This document shows, piece after piece, positions 41,345 to 50,836 of a stretch of DNA of 64,000 nt. The DNA is taken from contig NZ_CP122960.1 of assembly GCF_029854195.1 (NCBI RefSeq), forward strand, positions 936,001 to 1,000,000, in the 5' to 3' direction. Source of the stretch: Amylibacter sp. IMCC11727 (lineage in GTDB: Bacteria; Pseudomonadota; Alphaproteobacteria; Rhodobacterales; Rhodobacteraceae). The notes under the pieces are model-generated. The model worked only from the letters and a program-made list of their open reading frames with translations. It was not told where the DNA came from and did no database searches. The position numbers and the translations under genes were made by a program. The stretch's first letter is position 1. Every line of letters begins with the position of its first letter.

Positions 41345-42418
41345 ATGCCTGATGTTACCCAAGTCCTGACCAACACGCAGACAATCACAGAACAAAAACT
41401 GGCAACTGTACCAGCTGCCGCCCTGTCAGATGGGCAAGCACGCTTGCGGATTGAACGGTTCGCGTTGACGGCAAATAACGTGACCTATGCCGCATCTGGT
41501 TTTGCAATAGGGTATTGGAAGTTCTTTCCAGTGGCTGAACAGGGCTGGGGACTGGTGCCCGTTTGGGGTTTTGCCGAAGTGGTTGAAAGCGCATCTGATG
41601 TTGTGACCGTGGGGGAGCGGTTTTACGGATTTTACCCACTGGCGAGCGAATTGGTGATGGAGCCCGTAGCCCACGGCGGCAATGCCATCCGTGCCGTTTG
41701 CCCACACCGCGTGGACTTGCCTGTTGTGTACAACATCTATTCCCGCGCGAGTGCCGCCCCCAAAGGCAGCGATCCGTATCAGGCGTTGATGCAGCCGCTG
41801 ATTGCAACATCCTATCTGCTTTATGATTGGCTGATGGATAGCGATTGGTTTGGAGCGAAGCAGATCATCATCGGCTCTGCGTCATCGAAAACAGGTCTGG
41901 GCCTGACAGCGTTCTTGTCGAAACATGAAGCGCGCGATTACAAAGTTGTGGGCCTAACCGGATCAGGCAATGCGGATTTTGTGCGTGACCTGGGATTTTG
42001 CGATCAGGTCGTGACCTATGACGCGGTTGAAACCTTGGATCAGGTGGCCTCGGTTTATGTGGATATGGCGGGGAATGGAAATGTGAAACAACGTCTGCAT
42101 GCGCGGCTTGAAGGGCATTTAAATCATTCATCCGCCGTTGGGATTTCCCACTGGGATCAGTTTGCGCCACAGGTTGAGGTAGCAGGGCCAAAGCCTGAAT
42201 TTTTCTTTGCACCAAGCCAGATTGAAAAGCGTAAAAAGGACTGGGGCAAAGGCGTGATTGAACAAAAGATCGGCGAGGCAACGCAGATGATTGTTGAAGA
42301 CGCGGCGCGTTGGCTGACGCTGGACACCCATGCAGGGCTTGAGGCTGCAATGGCCCCTTATGAAGCGCTGGCCTCGGGAAAGGCCGATCCAAGGATTGGC
42401 CATGTGGTCGAGGTTTAA
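41345..42418 (+). CDS. DUF2855 family protein, MDR-like
   Basis: 357 residues. The family is marked by FALTANNVTYAASGFAIGYWKFFP, WGFAEVVES, GERFYGFYPLASELVMEP and GSASSKTGLGLTAFL, which resembles a nucleotide loop of the medium-chain reductases but is atypical (no G-x-G-x-x-G). Ends LASGKADPRIGHVVEV like quinone reductases. No characterised member is known to me. It follows phaZ by 73 bases with an AAGGAG site and may be co-transcribed with it, suggesting lipid or PHA-related metabolism, weakly. Confidence 0.88.
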   Translation: MPDVTQVLTNTQTITEQKLATVPAAALSDGQARLRIERFALTANNVTYAASGFAIGYWKFFPVAEQGWGLVPVWGFAEVVESASDVVTVGERFYGFYPLASELVMEPVAHGGNAIRAVCPHRVDLPVVYNIYSRASAAPKGSDPYQALMQPLIATSYLLYDWLMDSDWFGAKQIIIGSASSKTGLGLTAFLSKHEARDYKVVGLTGSGNADFVRDLGFCDQVVTYDAVETLDQVASVYVDMAGNGNVKQRLHARLEGHLNHSSAVGISHWDQFAPQVEVAGPKPEFFFAPSQIEKRKKDWGKGVIEQKIGEATQMIVEDAARWLTLDTHAGLEAAMAPYEALASGKADPRIGHVVEV

Positions 42419-42492
42419 TCCGCCAAGAGCCTTCTTTTGTCCAAAAAAATCCCGGGACGCCGCAGTACGGCGGGGGCAGCGCCCCCTCTGGC

Positions 42493-44916
42493 TTAACCGC
42501 GCATCCGTTTCATCTCTGGATCAAACAGATGTTCTGTCAGGCGTTTTGCCTTGCACATTTTCCCAAGGATTTCGATTTCTACCTCCAGATCGTCTGTGAT
42601 CATTTCGGAAGGCACAAACCCGATTGCGATGGATTTCTGCGCATGGTGTGAATAGCCCCCAGATGTACAAAAGCCTACAACCGCGCCGTTAATCCAAATG
42701 GGCTCATAGGCGTTTACATCCGCATCATCGGCGTCCACCTCGAACGAACACAGCTGACGCGCAGGGCCTGCGGATTTTTCAGCGGCAGAGGGGGCTTTGC
42801 CGATGAAATCGACAGGTTTGTTATAGCTGATAAAGCGATCCATGCCCGTTTCAGCGGCGGTGTAATCGGGTGAGAACTCAGCATTCCACGATCCAAAGAA
42901 CCGATCCAGACGCAGGGACATCATGGCGCGCATCCCAAAGGGGCGCAGGCCGAGGTCTTTGCCTGCCTCTGACAGCGTGGCGTAAAGGGCCCGTTGATTG
43001 TCCGCATCTACATAAATCTCGTAGCCCAAATCCCCTGTGTAGCTGACCCGTTGGACAAGCGCGTCGCACATGCCAACGGATAGATGTTTGGCGTCCATAA
43101 ATTTGAAAGCGTCGTTTGAGACATCCGCGCGGGTGCAGCGAGACAACAGCTCGCGTGCGTTTGGCCCGGCAATCTGGAACCCGATGCGGCGGGTGGACAC
43201 GTTTTCGATGGCTACGTCCCCGTCCAAATTTTGTAGGAACCAGCGCATGTGGATGGACTGCATACCAAAGCTGGCGGTCAGTTGGAATTTGGTTTCTGAC
43301 AGGCAGGTGACGGTGAAATCACCGATCAGTTTGCCTTTGTGTGACAGCATCGGGGTCAGGGACAGGCGGCCTTGTTTGGGGATGCGGCCTGCCATGATGC
43401 GGTCGAGCCAGCCTCGTGCGTCTGTTCCCGTGACGATGTATTTGCCGAAGTTTGTGATTTCATTGATGCCCACGGCCTCGCGGACGGCTTTCACTTCGGC
43501 CGCTGTGGCCTCCCACGCGTTAGAGCGGCGGAAGGATGGGGTTTCAAACCGTGGCTCGCCGTCGAGCGCAAAGTAGTTGGGGACTTCCAATCCGTATTGC
43601 GCACCGAATACAGCGTTTTGCTCATCCCAGATGTTGTAAGCGGGTGTGGTTTGGAACGGGCGGCAAGCGGGCAGTTCTTCGTTCGGATAAGACACCGAGA
43701 AGCGTTTTTGGTAGTTCTCGATCACTTTTGGCCGTGTGTAACCCGGTGTAATCCAATCGCCAAAACGAGCCACATCCATGGCATACACATCCCGTTCGGT
43801 TTCCCCTTCGACCATCCATTGTGCAAGCATTAGGCCCACACCGCCCCCTTGGGAAAAGCCCGCCATAACACCACAGGCGGACCAGTAGTTGCGCATGCCT
43901 GGGATCGGGCCAACAAGGGGGTTGCCATCGGGGGCGAAAGTGAAGGGGCCGTGGATCACGTTTTTCACGCCAGCGGTTTCCAGCACGGGAAAGCGTTTAT
44001 AGGCGAATGCGATGCTGTCTTCGATTTTGTCAAAGTCGTCAGGCAGGAGTTCGTGACCAAAATCCCAGCTTGTTCCATCGACGGCCCATGGGCGGCAGGT
44101 TTGTTCGTAAAACCCGATGCACAATCCCCGGGCTTCTTGGCGCAGATAGCTTTCGCCAGCGGGGTCCATCACGTGGGGATGTTCGATGCCGCTGTCGATC
44201 ATGTCTTCGATCATCGGGATGGTTTCGGTGACGATGTATTGGTGTTCCATCGGATGCAGCGGCATGTACACGCCTGCCATTGCGCCCACTTCGCGCGCCC
44301 ACAGGCCACCCGCGTTAACCACATGTTCGGCATGAATGGTGCCTTTGTCCGTGACCACGTCCCATGTGCCATCAGGCCGTTGATTGGTTTCACGCACCAT
44401 GCAGTGGGTTTCAATTGTTGCTCCGCCCATGCGGGCCGCTTTGGCATAGGCATGGGTGGTTCCAGATGGATCAAGGTGCCCATCCAGCGGATCGTACAGA
44501 CCGCCGATAATGCCCTCCACATTGGTGACAGGGGCGATTTTTTTGATTTCTTCGGGAGTGACGATCTCGGTTTCAAGCCCCATGTAGCGGTGCTTGGCCC
44601 GTTCAGCGAGCAGCATGTCCATGCGCTCTTGGTTATCGGCCAGTGTCACGCCGCCCACGTGGTGCAGGCCACAGGACATGCCTGTCAGCTCTTCCAGTTC
44701 TTTGTACAGGCGGATTGTGTAGCCCTGTAGCGCAGCCATATTTGTATCGCCGTTGAGGGTGTGGAACCCGCCCGCCGCGTGCCATGTGGAGCCGCTGGTC
44801 AATTCAGATCGTTCTACCAGCATCACGTCGGACCAGCCGAGTTTCGTAAGGTGATAGAGAACGGAGGCGCCGACAACGCCGCCGCCAATGACGCAGACAC
44901 GAGTGGTTGTTTGCAT
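42493..44916 (-). CDS. FAD-dependent dehydrogenase with GcvT domain (dimethylglycine/sarcosine dehydrogenase family)
   Basis: 807 residues. N-terminal DAO domain with VCVIGGGVVGASVLYHL and the STWHAAGG flavin-attachment region, then a short FAO_M linker near 370-430, then GCV_T (about 430-700) and its C-terminal barrel. Such enzymes demethylate dimethylglycine, sarcosine or similar N-methyl compounds and pass the carbon to tetrahydrofolate. ATG 44916 begins the nucleotide-binding motif; a longer reading to 44991 is unlikely. It is the 3' neighbour, by 96 bases, of a liv-type transporter, giving a uptake-and-demethylation module. Confidence 0.92.
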   Translation of the reverse strand: MQTTTRVCVIGGGVVGASVLYHLTKLGWSDVMLVERSELTSGSTWHAAGGFHTLNGDTNMAALQGYTIRLYKELEELTGMSCGLHHVGGVTLADNQERMDMLLAERAKHRYMGLETEIVTPEEIKKIAPVTNVEGIIGGLYDPLDGHLDPSGTTHAYAKAARMGGATIETHCMVRETNQRPDGTWDVVTDKGTIHAEHVVNAGGLWAREVGAMAGVYMPLHPMEHQYIVTETIPMIEDMIDSGIEHPHVMDPAGESYLRQEARGLCIGFYEQTCRPWAVDGTSWDFGHELLPDDFDKIEDSIAFAYKRFPVLETAGVKNVIHGPFTFAPDGNPLVGPIPGMRNYWSACGVMAGFSQGGGVGLMLAQWMVEGETERDVYAMDVARFGDWITPGYTRPKVIENYQKRFSVSYPNEELPACRPFQTTPAYNIWDEQNAVFGAQYGLEVPNYFALDGEPRFETPSFRRSNAWEATAAEVKAVREAVGINEITNFGKYIVTGTDARGWLDRIMAGRIPKQGRLSLTPMLSHKGKLIGDFTVTCLSETKFQLTASFGMQSIHMRWFLQNLDGDVAIENVSTRRIGFQIAGPNARELLSRCTRADVSNDAFKFMDAKHLSVGMCDALVQRVSYTGDLGYEIYVDADNQRALYATLSEAGKDLGLRPFGMRAMMSLRLDRFFGSWNAEFSPDYTAAETGMDRFISYNKPVDFIGKAPSAAEKSAGPARQLCSFEVDADDADVNAYEPIWINGAVVGFCTSGGYSHHAQKSIAIGFVPSEMITDDLEVEIEILGKMCKAKRLTEHLFDPEMKRMRG

Positions 44917-45012
44917 GGGATGATTCCTGACAACTGTATTTTGTGCCAAGCTGCGCCCGATTGTCGTTTTTCGCAATCCCGTTCGCGACAAGTTATGTCG
45001 CGAACTTTGAGG

Positions 45013-46395
45013 TTACTTTTCGGGGATCAGGCCGCGTGGGCTGAACCGCAGAACCACCAGCAAAATCAGGCCCATGGTTAGCAGTCGCATGTGCGCAACG
45101 CTTTCGATCAGGTGCAGACGCAGGGCGTTGTCCTCGGCCATACCCATTGTGATCGTGCTCATCAGCCACAGGCCGATTGGCTCTGCTTGGATCCAAAAGA
45201 ACCAAACCACAAAGCCGCCCAGAACAGCGCCCCAGTTGTTGCCCGACCCGCCCAAGATCACCATGACCCAGATCAGGAAGGTAAAGCGCAAGGGTTGGTA
45301 GGTGCCAGGTGTCAGCTGCCCATCGAGTGTGGTGAGCATCGCACCCGCGATCCCAACGACAACGGAGCCAAGCACAAAGACCTGAAGGTGACGGGCCACA
45401 ATGTCTTTGCCCATAGCATTTGCGGACACTTCATTATCGCGAATGGCGCGCATCATGCGGCCCCACGGAGAATTCAGGGCCCTTTCTGACAGCCACAAAA
45501 CGATCAGCAGAACAACTGTGAACAGCGCGGCATAGCACAGCTTTACAAAGATGGATGAAGTTGTGGCAGGATCGAGTCCCCACGTTTGTGCAAAGGACAA
45601 AAACCACTCAGTTTGTTGCAAATCAATTTCGTAAGGCACAGGACGAGACAGGCCAGACACGTTTTTCACTCCGCGTGTCATCCAATCTTCGTGTTTGATG
45701 ATTGCGACGATGATTTCGGCGATGCCAAGGGTCGCGATGGCCAGATAGTCTGACCGCAGACCAAGGGCGATTTTACCGATAATCCATGCCGCGACCCCTG
45801 CAAGCAGGCCGCCAACTGGCCAAGATAGAATAATCGGCAGGCCAAGCCCCCCAAGGAAGCCAGACGCCGCTGGATCAACCTTTTCAATGGCAGCCGTTGC
45901 AGGGCCATAGAAGGAACGAGACAGTAGGATACCGCCAATCACAATCGCCGCCACGATCAGCGAGCGTTTATGAGATTTTTCCATGGCGCGATACACATAA
46001 ATCGCTGCCATGACCGTCACCACAGCAATGATAAAGGCCACAAACACGCCAAGCGCGCCCGCAGACCACGCATCTGTCACCGGATCAACGGACACGATCA
46101 CCGCAGCAACACCGCCAAGGGCCGCAAACCCCATAATGCCCACATTCAACAGACCCGCGTAACCCCATTGGATATTCACACCCAGCGCCATGATCGACGA
46201 AATCAGACAGAGGTTCAAAAGCGCCAGTGCCACATTCCAGCTTTGCAGTTGGCCAACGATGATAATCAACAGGCCCATGATGGCGAAGAACGAAACGTTG
46301 CGCGCCGCATCACCAAGCGGTTGCATTCCGATAACACGCGGTAACAGCGTGCGGACCAAAAGAGCGGCTGCAATAAGGCTGAGAAGATAAATCAT
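45013..46395 (-). CDS. livM: Branched-chain amino acid-type ABC transporter permease LivM
   Basis: 460 residues, about nine to ten membrane helices. LivM marks: ALGVNIQWGYAGLLNVGIMGFAALGG, LGLRSDYLAIATLGIAEI, SPWGRMMRAIRDNEVSANAMGKD. It is longer than many LivM proteins because of inserts at 140-170 and 300-330. It overlaps livH by four bases. Substrate is not fixed by the permease; the adjacent methylamine-type dehydrogenase suggests betaine derivatives as an alternative to leucine-type ligands. Confidence 0.93.
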   Translation of the reverse strand: MIYLLSLIAAALLVRTLLPRVIGMQPLGDAARNVSFFAIMGLLIIIVGQLQSWNVALALLNLCLISSIMALGVNIQWGYAGLLNVGIMGFAALGGVAAVIVSVDPVTDAWSAGALGVFVAFIIAVVTVMAAIYVYRAMEKSHKRSLIVAAIVIGGILLSRSFYGPATAAIEKVDPAASGFLGGLGLPIILSWPVGGLLAGVAAWIIGKIALGLRSDYLAIATLGIAEIIVAIIKHEDWMTRGVKNVSGLSRPVPYEIDLQQTEWFLSFAQTWGLDPATTSSIFVKLCYAALFTVVLLIVLWLSERALNSPWGRMMRAIRDNEVSANAMGKDIVARHLQVFVLGSVVVGIAGAMLTTLDGQLTPGTYQPLRFTFLIWVMVILGGSGNNWGAVLGGFVVWFFWIQAEPIGLWLMSTITMGMAEDNALRLHLIESVAHMRLLTMGLILLVVLRFSPRGLIPEK

Positions 46396-47402
46396 ACCGA
46401 TTTCCCCGCGAAGATACCTGTGGGTCGGAACAGAAGCACAAGAAGTAGGATCAAGAAGCTGACCGCAAATTTGTAGTCCGTGGACAGCAATTGGACGAGC
46501 GTATCAGGTTCCCAACTTTCGGGGACCAGATATTTCATGAACTTTTTATAGGCGTAGGTCACCATAATTTCCGAAAATGCGATGACAAATCCGCCTGCAA
46601 TGGCCCCCACGGGGGATCCAAGGCCACCCACGATGGCCGCCGCAAAAATGGGCAGCAACAGTTGCAGATAGGTGAAAGGTTTGAAGGATTTATCAAGCCC
46701 GTAAAGCGACCCCGCAATGGTGGCCAGAATAGCGCAGATGATCCAAGCAACCATGACCACTTTGTCAGGGTTAATGCCAGACAGCAGCGCCAAATCTTCG
46801 TTATCGGAATAGGCGCGCATGGATTTACCCGTCCGCGTGCGGTTCAAAAACCAGAACAGGATCGCCACCGCGATGACCGTGGTGACGATAGTAATGCCTT
46901 GGCTGACTTTGATGGACAGACCTTCATTCAGACCCGTCATTTGTTTGAACGTGCGCGCTTTGATGATGAAACGTTCACCATCGGCAAATTTCTGATCGTT
47001 CGGTCCAATGATGAAACGGATCAGGCCATTGGTTACAAACATCACACCCATCGACGCGATCAGATAGATCACAGGGGAGGCTTTTTGTTTTCGGTAGAAC
47101 CGATACACCACACGGTCTGTGCCAAGCACCAAAGCAATACAGAACAGAATACCAAAAGGCAGCGCGAGCAGGGCCGTGGGCAAAGGCGCAATGCTGATGC
47201 CCCAAGATTGGAACAACCACGTAAACAGGATGGTGAACATGGCGCCAAAGGCCATTGTGTCCCCGTGGGCAAAGTTCGAGAACCGCAAAATGCCATAAAT
47301 CAGCGTCACACCCAGCGCACCCAGCGCAAGTTGAGAGCCATAGCTGATGGCAGGGACGAGCACGAAGTTCGACAAAAGGACGAGTGCGTTTAGGAGTTCC
47401 AT
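46392..47402 (-). CDS. livH: Branched-chain amino acid-type ABC transporter permease LivH
   Basis: 336 residues. QLALGALGVTLIYGILRFSNFAHGDTMAFGAMF, SMRAYSDNEDLALLSGINPDKVV and AAIVGGLGSPVGAIAGGFVIAFSE define LivH. About eight membrane helices. Its stop overlaps the LivM start (ATGA). It starts 4 bases downstream of a small secreted-protein gene that breaks the usual liv order. Confidence 0.94.
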   Translation of the reverse strand: MELLNALVLLSNFVLVPAISYGSQLALGALGVTLIYGILRFSNFAHGDTMAFGAMFTILFTWLFQSWGISIAPLPTALLALPFGILFCIALVLGTDRVVYRFYRKQKASPVIYLIASMGVMFVTNGLIRFIIGPNDQKFADGERFIIKARTFKQMTGLNEGLSIKVSQGITIVTTVIAVAILFWFLNRTRTGKSMRAYSDNEDLALLSGINPDKVVMVAWIICAILATIAGSLYGLDKSFKPFTYLQLLLPIFAAAIVGGLGSPVGAIAGGFVIAFSEIMVTYAYKKFMKYLVPESWEPDTLVQLLSTDYKFAVSFLILLLVLLFRPTGIFAGKSV

Positions 47403-47406
47403 GTGG

Positions 47407-47817
47407 TCAACTCTCCGGTTGCTTGCAGGTGCCGTAGAGGAACATATCCTCGGGGCGGTCGATATAGTTGGTGACGCCGATGGTCATGGCGGCGTCAGGG
47501 AAAATGTTGATGCGGTAAACGGTCTGCGCATCTGTGCTGGCTGTTGCCATTAACGTTTGGGTTTTGTCCACAGACATAACGCCCAGAACGCCACGGCTCT
47601 CGGTCCCGTTTGGCAAAATAAACTGCGTCATGCCCTGTTCACGATTGTGATTGATCGTGATGGATTGCGCCGAGGGACGGCAGGCTTCGTTTACAGGACA
47701 CGCGGTGTGCAGTGTGCAGGTCACGTTGAAGGTGTCAGGCGTGAACCAATTGGTTTGGGCCACGACAGCTGATGTCATCAAACAAAATGCAAGTGTGTAA
47801 AAGGTGACTTGCATCAT
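47407..47817 (-). CDS. Small secreted four-cysteine protein inserted in the liv cluster
   Basis: 136 residues, start overlapping the livF stop by four bases and ending four bases before livH. Signal peptide MMQVTFYTLAFCLMTSAVVAQ; mature protein has Cys in VTCTLHTACPVNEACRPS and YGTCKQPES, four in total, fitting two disulfides, and strands such as TQFILPNGTESRGVLGVM and VYRINIFPDAAMTIG. No family recognised. Coupled translation with livF and livH makes it a candidate accessory protein of this transporter in the periplasm. Confidence 0.82.
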   Translation of the reverse strand: MMQVTFYTLAFCLMTSAVVAQTNWFTPDTFNVTCTLHTACPVNEACRPSAQSITINHNREQGMTQFILPNGTESRGVLGVMSVDKTQTLMATASTDAQTVYRINIFPDAAMTIGVTNYIDRPEDMFLYGTCKQPES

Positions 47818-48518
47818 CCCCCCAAGAAACTCTTGCGCACGTCGGGGTCATTGAGCAGGGCTTGGCCCGTGTCGGTGTAGCGGTTGCGGCCTTGGACCAG
47901 AACATAGCCTTTGTCCGCAATGTTGAGTGCTTGGCGGGCGTTTTGTTCGACCATCAGGATGGAAATACCCGTGCGGGCCACTTCGATAATGCGGTCAAAC
48001 AGCTCGTCCATCACGATGGGCGACACGCCTGCGGTTGGCTCATCGAGCATCAGCAATTTTGGTTGCGTCATGAGCGCACGGCCCACGGCTACTTGCTGGC
48101 GCTGCCCGCCTGACAATTCACCTGCGTTTTGGCGGCGTTTTTCCTTGAGGATCGGGAATAGCTCGTACACCTGTTCCATCGTCACATTGATATCGTCGCG
48201 GCGCAGGAAGGCACCCATTTCAAGGTTCTCCTCCACGGACATGGACGGGAACACGTTCGAAGTTTGCGGCACAAAAGCCATGCCCTTGGCCACGCGCGCT
48301 TGGGGCGACAGTTTGGTGATGTCTTCACCGTCGAGCATGACAGAGCCTGTATGGATGTTCAGCATCCCGAACACGGCCTTCATCGCGGTAGATTTCCCCG
48401 CGCCGTTCGGTCCGACGATCACGGCGATTTCGCCCTCTGCGGCTTCAATCGTGCAGTCGTGCAGAATATCCGCGCCGCCATAGCCACCTGTCATGTTTTT
48501 TGCTGAAAGATAGGTCAT
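47814..48518 (-). CDS. livF: Branched-chain amino acid-type ABC transporter ATPase LivF
   Basis: 234 residues. Walker A VGPNGAGKSTAMK, signature LSGGQRQQVAVGRAL, Walker B LLMLDEPTAGVSP, and the short LivF-type C-terminus (VEQNARQALNIADKGYVLVQGRN). ATG 48518 begins MTYLSAKNMTGGYG; the reading frame extends to 48587 without support. A 100-base gap separates it from livG. Confidence 0.94.
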   Translation of the reverse strand: MTYLSAKNMTGGYGGADILHDCTIEAAEGEIAVIVGPNGAGKSTAMKAVFGMLNIHTGSVMLDGEDITKLSPQARVAKGMAFVPQTSNVFPSMSVEENLEMGAFLRRDDINVTMEQVYELFPILKEKRRQNAGELSGGQRQQVAVGRALMTQPKLLMLDEPTAGVSPIVMDELFDRIIEVARTGISILMVEQNARQALNIADKGYVLVQGRNRYTDTGQALLNDPDVRKSFLGG

Positions 48519-48618
48519 TGCAGGCCTCTGACGCGACTGCCCCGGACATGATCCGGGGTCGTTTGATTGTGGGCGGTCCCAGCGCAATGGCTGGGACGGT
48601 TGTTCTGAGAAGCAGGTT

Positions 48619-49416
48619 TCATGATGCTGCCTCTTTCGCTTCTTGTGGTGTCTTGTTCTTCAACCCTGTGCCTAGGTAGGCCTCGATCACCTGTTCGTTT
48701 GATTTGATCTCGTCGATTGTGCCTTCGGCCAGCACGGTGCCTTCGGCCATGCAGATGACGGGATCACACAGGCGACCGATGAAATCCATGTCGTGTTCGA
48801 TCATGCAAAACGTGTAGCCGCGCTCTTTGTTCAGGCGTAGGATTGCGTCGCCAATGGTGTTGAGCAGGGTGCGGTTCACACCTGCGCCCACTTCGTCCAA
48901 GAAAACGATTTTGGCATCGACCATCATGGTGCGACCCAGTTCCAAGAGCTTTTTCTGGCCGCCTGACAGATTTCCAGCCAATTCATCTGCTACATGGGAA
49001 ATTTCAAGAAATTCAATAACTTCATCCGCTTTTTTACGGATTTCGGCCTCTTGCGCGCGCACCTTGCCTGGGGAAAACCAAGCGTCCCACAGCCGTTCGC
49101 CTGCTTGGTTCGGGGGAACCATCATCAGGTTTTCGCGCACGGTCATGGTGGAGAATTCATGGGCAATTTGGAAAGTGCGCAACAACCCGCGATTAAACAG
49201 TGCATGCGGCGGAAGGCCCGTGATGTCTTCACCATCCAGCAGTACGCGCCCAGCAGTGGCTTCATGCACACCTGCGATCACATTAAACAGCGTGGTTTTA
49301 CCTGCGCCGTTCGGGCCGATCAGCCCTGTGATGGAGCCTGTTTCAATTTCCAAGGACGCATCGTTCACGGCGTAAAAGCCGCCAAAGCGTTTGGCGAGGT
49401 TTTCAACTTTGATCAT
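48619..49416 (-). CDS. livG: Branched-chain amino acid-type ABC transporter ATPase LivG
   Basis: 265 residues. Walker A IGPNGAGKTTLFNV, the LivG-specific helix RTFQIAHEFSTMTVRENLMM, signature NLSGGQKKLLELGR, Walker B IVFLDEVGAG and the terminal IEAYLGTG that contacts the permease. Note Walker B reads DEVGAGVNRTL instead of DEPxxGL; the catalytic Glu is kept. Preceded by a strong terminator after livJ. Confidence 0.93.
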   Translation of the reverse strand: MIKVENLAKRFGGFYAVNDASLEIETGSITGLIGPNGAGKTTLFNVIAGVHEATAGRVLLDGEDITGLPPHALFNRGLLRTFQIAHEFSTMTVRENLMMVPPNQAGERLWDAWFSPGKVRAQEAEIRKKADEVIEFLEISHVADELAGNLSGGQKKLLELGRTMMVDAKIVFLDEVGAGVNRTLLNTIGDAILRLNKERGYTFCMIEHDMDFIGRLCDPVICMAEGTVLAEGTIDEIKSNEQVIEAYLGTGLKNKTPQEAKEAAS

Positions 49417-49442
49417 GGTGTGCGAGCTGCCAAATTTAAAAA

Positions 49443-49469
49443 AGCAGCCCGCACAGAATGCGGGCTGCT
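49443..49469 (-). terminator. Hairpin between livJ and livG
   Basis: AGCAGCCCGCA-N5-TGCGGGCTGCT, 11-bp perfect arms, followed on the minus strand by TTTTTT. Lying just after livJ, it probably makes the binding protein more abundant than the downstream transporter parts by partial termination. Confidence 0.9.
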
Positions 49470-49488
49470 TGGTCGTTTATAAAAGCGA

Positions 49489-50679
49489 TTAGCGGTACTT
49501 AACAGTTGTCAGTTTGCCGCCTTTGATTTCGATCTCGCGATAGTTACCAGCGCTTTCGCCAGCACCGATCAGTTCCACGTTGGACGCGCCAACGAAGTCC
49601 ACGTCACCACCGTTTGCGATGATCTCGAGCGCTTTGCCCAACTCACCTGGGAAGATTTTCTCACCTGGTGCGTTTGCAACGTCCATGATCTTGCCTTTGT
49701 ATTCGGCTGGATCAGCGGAACCAGCAGCTTGCATGGCCAGCATGATCAAAGATGCAGCGTCGTAGCTTTCTGCAACAAATGGTGCGGAACCGTCATAGTT
49801 GTCGCCAGCCATTTCAACCAGTTTGCCAGCACCTTCGCTGTCTGTGCCTGGAACCTGACCGAAGGACCCGTCCAGATCTGTGCCGATGGCTTCTGGCAGG
49901 CTGTCGCCAACCATGCCGTCTGGCAGAACGAATGTGTCAAACGCACCTGAATCAAGGGAACCCTCGATGATGCCTTTACCACCTTGGTCAAGGTAACCTG
50001 CAACGACGAGGATTTCGCCGCCAGCTGCTGCCAAAGCGCCAACTTCAGCAGAGTAGTCGGCTTTGCCGTCTTCGTGTGCTGCAGAAATTGTCACAGACCC
50101 GCCAGCCGCTTCGAAAGCCGCTTGGAATGCGTCAGCCAAACCTTTGCCGTAATCGTTGTTTGTGTATGTCAAAGCAACTTCTTTAAAGCCACGGTCCATA
50201 ATGACTTCTGTCATAACGGCGCCTTGACGCGCATCAGATGGGGCTGTGCGGAAGAACAGGCCGTTGTCTTCTACTGTGGACAGTGCTGGGGACGTGGCAG
50301 ATGGAGATACCATCACCATGCCGTTTGCCAGTGCAACGTTTGTCAAAACAGCAGTTGTTACGCCAGAACAGTCAGCGCCAACGATGCCAGATACTTTGTC
50401 AGATGTGATCAGACGTTCCGCAGCCGCAGTGGCCGCCGCAGAGTCAACACATGTGCTGTCAGCGCGAACGGATGCAACCGCTTTGCCGCCGAGCAGTTTG
50501 CCAGAAGCTGTCACTTCGGCCATTGCTTGTTCAGCGCCAGAAGCCATTGCTGGTGTCAGCGATTCGATTGGGCCAGTGAAGCCAAAGATGATGCCGAGTT
50601 TTACATCAGCGTGGCCATCGGCGAATGCGCCGCCTGCCAAAGCTACGGTTGCCGCAGTTGCGAGCAGTAGTTTTTTCAT
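49489..50679 (-). CDS. Liv-type ABC transporter substrate-binding protein LivJ-like
   Basis: 396 residues. Signal peptide (MKKLLLATAATVALAGGAFA) then a periplasmic binding protein type I fold: KLGIIFGFTGPIESLTPAMASGAEQAMAEV, SDKVSGIVGADCSGVTTAVL, GMVMVSPSATSPALS, DNGLFFRTAPSDARQG and YTNNDYGKGLADAF. The ligand could be a branched-chain amino acid, betaine derivative or other amide; the neighbouring dehydrogenase points to an N-methylated compound (inference). ATG 50679 follows GGAGAAAATCAC. Confidence 0.9.
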   Translation of the reverse strand: MKKLLLATAATVALAGGAFADGHADVKLGIIFGFTGPIESLTPAMASGAEQAMAEVTASGKLLGGKAVASVRADSTCVDSAAATAAAERLITSDKVSGIVGADCSGVTTAVLTNVALANGMVMVSPSATSPALSTVEDNGLFFRTAPSDARQGAVMTEVIMDRGFKEVALTYTNNDYGKGLADAFQAAFEAAGGSVTISAAHEDGKADYSAEVGALAAAGGEILVVAGYLDQGGKGIIEGSLDSGAFDTFVLPDGMVGDSLPEAIGTDLDGSFGQVPGTDSEGAGKLVEMAGDNYDGSAPFVAESYDAASLIMLAMQAAGSADPAEYKGKIMDVANAPGEKIFPGELGKALEIIANGGDVDFVGASNVELIGAGESAGNYREIEIKGGKLTTVKYR

Positions 50680-50836
50680 GTGATTTTCTCCCTGAATACA
50701 CATTAGTGGCGGAGACATTAGAGATTGAGGGCGTGAATGCAAGCGGTTCCTTGGCGTTCACTTGCTCGTTGTGTGGCTTGTCGGAATTAAAAAATGTGCC
50801 ATCATTAGAATCCCTTGGCCCAAAAGGAGCGTTACT

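Noticed and set aside
43849..44730. 293-codon open frame on the plus strand
   Set aside because: Antisense to the GcvT/FAD dehydrogenase; amino-acid composition is implausible and no motif is present.
46491..47393. 300-codon open frame on the plus strand
   Set aside because: Antisense to livH, with very high Arg/His/Gln content; a mirror of a hydrophobic membrane protein.
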